The position numbers were made by a program, and so were the translations under genes. Shown here in pieces: positions 60,340 to 64,000 of a stretch of DNA of 64,000 nt. Where the stretch lies: NCBI RefSeq assembly GCF_000270185.1, contig NC_015516.1, forward strand, positions 729,001-793,000, given 5' to 3'. Numbering within the stretch: the first letter of the stretch is position 1; each line of letters opens with the position of its first letter. The notes beneath the pieces are model-generated. The model worked only from the letters and a program-made list of their open reading frames with translations. It ran no database searches and was not told the DNA's origin. This DNA is from Melissococcus plutonius ATCC 35311. GTDB lineage: Bacteria > Bacillota > Bacilli > Lactobacillales > Enterococcaceae.

Positions 60340-61155
60340 ATGAAAAAAGAACGGATAGATGTTTTGGCTTTAAATCAAGGCTTGTTTGATACAAGAGAAC
60401 AAGCAAAACGAGGAATCATGGCCGGTTTGGTTTATAATGATAAAAATGAACGTTTAAACAAGCCAGGAGAAAAAATTTTAATTGAAACTAAATTGCATGT
60501 TAAGGGAACACTATCTCCCTACGTTTCCAGAGGTGGTTTAAAATTAAAAAAGGCATTGGCAGTCTTTAATTTACAAATAAAAGATCAAATCATGTTAGAT
60601 ATTGGGGCTTCAACTGGAGGTTTTACTGATGTTGGATTACAAAATGGTATCAAATTAAGTTATGCTCTAGATGTAGGCTACAATCAATTAGCATGGAAGA
60701 TACGACAAGACAAACGTGTAATTGTAATGGAACGTACAAATTTTCGTTATAGTAAACCTGATGATTTTATATATGGACAACCTGATTTTGCTACGATTGA
60801 TGTTTCTTTTATTTCTTTACAATTAATTTTACCTCCTTTACATGCCATTCTGAAATTAAATAGCTCTGTGGTTGCATTGATTAAGCCACAATTTGAGGCA
60901 GGAAAGTCACAAGTTGGAAAAAAAGGAATTATTAAAGATCCAAAAGTACATCAAGAAGTACTAGAAAAAATTGTTCATTTTGCCCAACAGCATGGTTATA
61001 CTATCAAGCAATTAGACTTTTCACCAATTACAGGAGGAGAAGGAAATATTGAGTTTTTGATTCATCTAATTACTGTGGATCAATTAGGCACCTATGAAGC
61101 AGATAAAACAATAATAGAAGTAGTTCAATCCGCTCATGAACAGCTAGATAAATAA
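60340..61155 (+). CDS. TlyA family rRNA methyltransferase (YqxC)
   Basis: 271 residues. N-terminal S4 RNA-binding domain (RIDVLALNQGLFDTREQAKRGIMAGLVY) and an FtsJ-like methyltransferase domain with LDIGASTGGFTDVGLQNG, ALDVGYNQLAWKIR and ALIKPQFEAGK. Mycobacterial TlyA 2'-O-methylates rRNA; the Firmicute role is inferred. Twelve bases after ispA. Confidence 0.92.
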   Translation: MKKERIDVLALNQGLFDTREQAKRGIMAGLVYNDKNERLNKPGEKILIETKLHVKGTLSPYVSRGGLKLKKALAVFNLQIKDQIMLDIGASTGGFTDVGLQNGIKLSYALDVGYNQLAWKIRQDKRVIVMERTNFRYSKPDDFIYGQPDFATIDVSFISLQLILPPLHAILKLNSSVVALIKPQFEAGKSQVGKKGIIKDPKVHQEVLEKIVHFAQQHGYTIKQLDFSPITGGEGNIEFLIHLITVDQLGTYEADKTIIEVVQSAHEQLDK

Positions 61156-61271
61156 AAGAAAAAACAAGCAAAAATTTATAGTTTGTGTCTTAAGAAGTAG
61201 CGTTTTTATTTTTTATTAAATGGTGATCTTAAGAATCAATAAAGAGAAAAACCATAAGGAGAATGGTAAAT

Positions 61272-61721
61272 TTGCGAAAAAAAGAAAGACATCAATTGAT
61301 TAAACAATTGCTAATAGAAAAAGTAGTTCAAAAACAAGAAGACTTTGTAGTCTATCTTCAAGAGAAAGGCATTTCGGTTACGCAAGCAACAATTTCTAGA
61401 GATATTAAAGAGTTAAAATTAATTAAGGTGCCCGCTCAAACGGGTGGTTATCGTTATAGTATGCCTAATGAACAAGCTAAAAATACAGAAGCACGTTTAA
61501 AAAAATTGTTACAAGATGCATTAATTTCTGTAGATCAAATGGAAAAGTATGTTATTTTACATACAATACCAGGAAATGCTGCAGCCAGCTCAACATTGAT
61601 TCAAAAAAACTTTAAACAAAAAATTTTTTCTGCTATTAATGATGATACTGGTGTCCTAATTATTGCACGTAGTGAGGTAGCTGCTGAATGGTTAAAACAA
61701 AAATTTATCCAGTATATATAA
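61272..61721 (+). CDS. argR: Arginine repressor ArgR/AhrC
   Basis: 149 residues. N-terminal winged helix (RKKERHQLIKQLL, GISVTQATISRDIKELKLIKV) and C-terminal hexamerisation/arginine domain (LHTIPGNAAASSTLIQ, INDDTGVLIIARS). TTG 61272 lies 10 bases after AAGGAG and gives the common N-terminus MRKKERH; ATG 61263 is only one base from that site. Next to recN as in most Bacilli. Confidence 0.93.
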   Translation: MRKKERHQLIKQLLIEKVVQKQEDFVVYLQEKGISVTQATISRDIKELKLIKVPAQTGGYRYSMPNEQAKNTEARLKKLLQDALISVDQMEKYVILHTIPGNAAASSTLIQKNFKQKIFSAINDDTGVLIIARSEVAAEWLKQKFIQYI

Positions 61722-61746
61722 ACATATAAATTTGAGGTGATCAGAT

Positions 61747-63426
61747 ATGTTGCAGGAACTTTCTATCAAGAATTTTGCAATTATTTCTTTTCTACAATTG
61801 GAATTTCAATCTGGCATGACCGTCTTGACTGGTGAAACGGGTGCAGGTAAGTCTATCATCATCGATGCTATGGCTTTATTGGTAGGTGGAAGAGGTTCTA
61901 GTGATTATATTAGGCAGGGAACGTCAAAATGTACGTTAGAAGGATTGTTCAAGATGCCTAAGAATTTGGAATTAATCCATTTATTAGAAGGATTAGGAAT
62001 TGAAATTGAAGAAGATTCCCTACTCATTCAAAGAGATATTTCCAATACTGGCAAAAATGTTTGTCGTATCAATGGACGAATTGTTACTCTTTCTAATCTA
62101 CGCAGAATTGGTGAATATTTGGTAGATATTCATGGCCAAAACGAGCACCAAGAATTAATGCAAAGTGATAAGCATATAGAAATGCTAGATGAATTTGGTG
62201 GTAAGGAATTAGAGCAAATTAAAAAGCAATATAAAGAATTATACAAAGAATATCGCTTGTTAGAAAAAAAGGTAAAAAATCATCAGAAAAATGAAAAAGA
62301 ATTTGCACAACGAATGGACATGTTGCAATTTCAACAAAAAGAAATTGCCTCAGCAAAATTGGTTGTTAATGAAGAACAACAATTGTTGGAAGAAAAGAAC
62401 AAATTAGCCAATTTTCAAAAAATAGCTGATACATTTTCTATTAGTTATGAAGCTATTAATGGTGAAGACAGTAGTTTAGATAAAATTGGATTAGCAATGA
62501 ATGAATTAACAACAATTGAAACACTAGATCCAGCTTATAAAACAATCGCCGAAACAGTACAAAATAGTTATTATCTTCTCCAGGAAGCTAGTGGGGACAT
62601 TGCTCATTTGATGGATAATTTAGAATTAAATGAAGAACGTTTAAATGAAGTAGAAAATAGACTTGAATTGATGCGACAATTAAAGCGAAAATATGGTGAC
62701 TCTATTGAAGCAGTATTAGCTTATTATGAAGAGATTACTCATGAATTGGAAGAAGTAGGTCTACTAGAAGGTAGAGAAGATCAATTGGAAACTGCGTTAA
62801 ATGAAAAACAGGCTAAGACAATCGAAAAAGGATTGGAACTACGTAAAATTCGCAAAGAAGTAGCTAAAAAATTAGGAAAAAGTATTTTAAAAGAGCTAAA
62901 AGAACTCTATATGGAACATTCAGAATTTAGTGTACATTTCACACCACTCTCACCAAATAAATTATCTGATGCTGGTTTAGATTTTATTGAATTTTATATT
63001 ACAACAAATCCTGGTGAACCGTTGAAACCCCTAGTAAAGGTAGCTTCTGGAGGTGAATTATCTCGTGTCATGCTGGCATTAAAAACAATTTTTTCAAAAT
63101 CACAAGGAATAACCAGTATTGTCTTTGATGAAGTGGATACAGGTGTGAGCGGACGTGTTGCACAAGCAATTGCAGATAAAATTTATCAAATTTCAAAAAA
63201 TTCACAGGTCTTATGCATTACACATCTACCACAAGTCGCAGCTGTAGCAGACTATCAATATTTTATTGAAAAAAATATTATAGATGAAAGAACCGAAACG
63301 ATAGTTAGGGTTTTGAAAAGTAATCAACGTGTGACTGAAATTGCCCGTATGCTTTCTGGTAGCGAAATTACTACCTTAACTTTAAAGCATGCACAAGAAT
63401 TATTAAATATGGCTAACAAAAATTAA
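61747..63426 (+). CDS. recN: DNA repair protein RecN
   Basis: 559 residues, SMC-like. Walker A GETGAGKS (29-36), DIHGQNEHQELM, a central coiled coil, signature KVASGGELSRVMLALK and Walker B SIVFDEVDTGVSGRVAQ. Tethers DNA ends in double-strand break repair. GAGGTGAT site upstream. Last gene of the block. Confidence 0.97.
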   Translation: MLQELSIKNFAIISFLQLEFQSGMTVLTGETGAGKSIIIDAMALLVGGRGSSDYIRQGTSKCTLEGLFKMPKNLELIHLLEGLGIEIEEDSLLIQRDISNTGKNVCRINGRIVTLSNLRRIGEYLVDIHGQNEHQELMQSDKHIEMLDEFGGKELEQIKKQYKELYKEYRLLEKKVKNHQKNEKEFAQRMDMLQFQQKEIASAKLVVNEEQQLLEEKNKLANFQKIADTFSISYEAINGEDSSLDKIGLAMNELTTIETLDPAYKTIAETVQNSYYLLQEASGDIAHLMDNLELNEERLNEVENRLELMRQLKRKYGDSIEAVLAYYEEITHELEEVGLLEGREDQLETALNEKQAKTIEKGLELRKIRKEVAKKLGKSILKELKELYMEHSEFSVHFTPLSPNKLSDAGLDFIEFYITTNPGEPLKPLVKVASGGELSRVMLALKTIFSKSQGITSIVFDEVDTGVSGRVAQAIADKIYQISKNSQVLCITHLPQVAAVADYQYFIEKNIIDERTETIVRVLKSNQRVTEIARMLSGSEITTLTLKHAQELLNMANKN

Positions 63427-63549
63427 ACAGTTAACCAAGAAAAAGAGAATTTTATTCAATAAAATCTATAATTAGTTAATTCATGGAATGAACAGAGATA
63501 TTTAGCCAATTATTAATCAAATATAGTAATAATAAATGAATATTTTTTA

Positions 63550-63623
63550 TCCACAAAAAAAGCAACGTTCTTAAAATAAGCAAAATTTTAATGTCTTATA
63601 AATGACTGCTTATTTTAAGTCGT
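63550..63623 (-). terminator. Probable terminator of the DUF4044 gene
   Basis: 13-bp perfect stem (63570-63582, 63607-63619), extended by AACG/CGTT; on the minus strand GCTTTTTTTG follows. It could also act on recN read-through. Confidence 0.6.
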
Positions 63624-63635
63624 TAACTCTTAAAA

Positions 63636-63746
63636 TCATATATTTAGTATTGCCGTTAATAAAACAGAACCGACGGTCACAATTAGCATTAACCAGACAA
63701 CAACTTTTGTTAGCTTAGAAAAAGTACTCTGCTGTTTTTTGTCCAT
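63636..63746 (-). CDS. DUF4044 family single-helix microprotein
   Basis: 36 residues: MDKKQQSTFSKLTKVVVWLM, then a membrane helix (about 14-34) and a short tail ending in LTAILNI. Basic N-terminus, one helix and the SxFxKxTKVVVWLM pattern fit DUF4044, a tiny protein of unknown function in lactic acid bacteria. AAAGGACG lies about 10 bases upstream of ATG 63746. It lies between recN and the CorA-type gene on the minus strand. Confidence 0.75.
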   Translation of the reverse strand: MDKKQQSTFSKLTKVVVWLMLIVTVGSVLLTAILNI

Positions 63747-63818
63747 AAAACACACGTCCTTTTTTATTGGTTATTTTATCTACAGTTTACCTCCTTTTTG
63801 AAAAATCATCAACCACAA

Positions 63819-64000
63819 TTAAAGTAAATGTTTCTTTTTTAATCCTCGAATGGTTAAAATACATAGTACAACGGTAACTAGGAAGATCCACCAAAAGGTA
63901 TTTTCACGATCAGCAAATGGAAGTTTAGCATTCATTCCAAAAACTCCACCAATAATTGTAGGAATTGTTAAGACAATAGTCAAGGAAGTTAAAATTTTCA
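63819..64000 (-). CDS. CorA family divalent cation transporter, C-terminal part
   Basis: Only the last 60 residues are in the window; the gene runs off the right edge. Two helices (KILTSLTIVLTIPTIIGGVFG and TFWWIFLVTVVLCILTI) surround the signature GMN of CorA channels (FGMNAKLPFA), followed by a basic tail GLKKKHLL. Mg2+ or Co2+ uptake is expected for the family. Confidence 0.9.
   Translation of the reverse strand, partial: KILTSLTIVLTIPTIIGGVFGMNAKLPFADRENTFWWIFLVTVVLCILTIRGLKKKHLL

Overview
The window is strongly AT-rich DNA from a low-GC Gram-positive bacterium of the Lactobacillales. Gene content and order point to the Enterococcaceae. From memory, the runs mvaK1-mvaD-mvaK2-fni / opp / infC-rpmI-rplT, metG-tatD-rnmV-ksgA, spx / mecA / coiA / pepF / spxH / CYTH / relQ / nadK / rluD, and rplU-prp-rpmA ... 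asp23-nusB-folD-xseAB-ispA-tlyA-argR-recN follow Enterococcus faecalis order. The very high AT content, several broken genes and long gene-free stretches suggest a reduced relative such as Melissococcus plutonius. The genus is an inference.

Layout. 0-2.7 kb: the 3' part of a YhgE/Pip membrane gene, split by a one-base frameshift. 2.9-7.0 kb (minus): lower mevalonate pathway. 7.8-14.0 kb: an oligopeptide ABC transporter operon with a DUF3899 gene embedded on the opposite strand. 14.3-15.9 kb: infC-rpmI-rplT behind an attenuator-like leader. 16.2-18.5 kb: a tiny membrane protein and a BceRS-type two-component system. 18.7-23.2 kb: metG, tatD, rnmV, ksgA. 23.5-26.1 kb: msmK-type sugar ATPase with a cre-like site in its promoter, divergent mgsA, then folT behind a THF riboswitch. 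26.1-29.6 kb (minus): a heterodimeric ABC exporter. 30.2-36.9 kb: a secreted 3D-domain protein, a GNAT, a LURP-one protein, a HAD phosphatase, ung, pta and trpS. 37.2-46.9 kb: Spx and its control factors (mecA, spxH), coiA, pepF, a decayed CYTH gene, a decayed relQ, nadK, rluD, tsaE and a GNAT. 47-48.7 kb: a DUF441 gene lacking a normal start codon, a second Spx and tRNA-Arg(UCU). 49.5-50.7 kb: L21 leader, rplU-prp-rpmA. 50.7-54.4 kb: a gene-poor zone with an integrase remnant, a psiE-like gene and a 51-residue protein. 54.4-63.4 kb: an M24 peptidase and the asp23-nusB / folD...recN block. 63.6-64 kb (minus): a DUF4044 microprotein and the end of a CorA-type gene.

How the parts fit. The mevalonate genes make IPP and DMAPP, which ispA condenses; no dxs lies between ispA and tlyA. 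Prp sits between rplU and rpmA and should trim L27. MecA, SpxH and two Spx paralogues form a proteolysis-controlled stress circuit. The alarmone synthetase relQ and its CYTH neighbour are both broken, and no efp follows the M24 peptidase. I found no CRISPR array, no intact mobile element and no clearly new multigene system. The items most worth a second look are the paired relQ/CYTH decay, the probable AUA start of infC, the DUF441 start loss, the opp/DUF3899 arrangement, the folT riboswitch mechanism and the integrase-scarred gene-poor zone.
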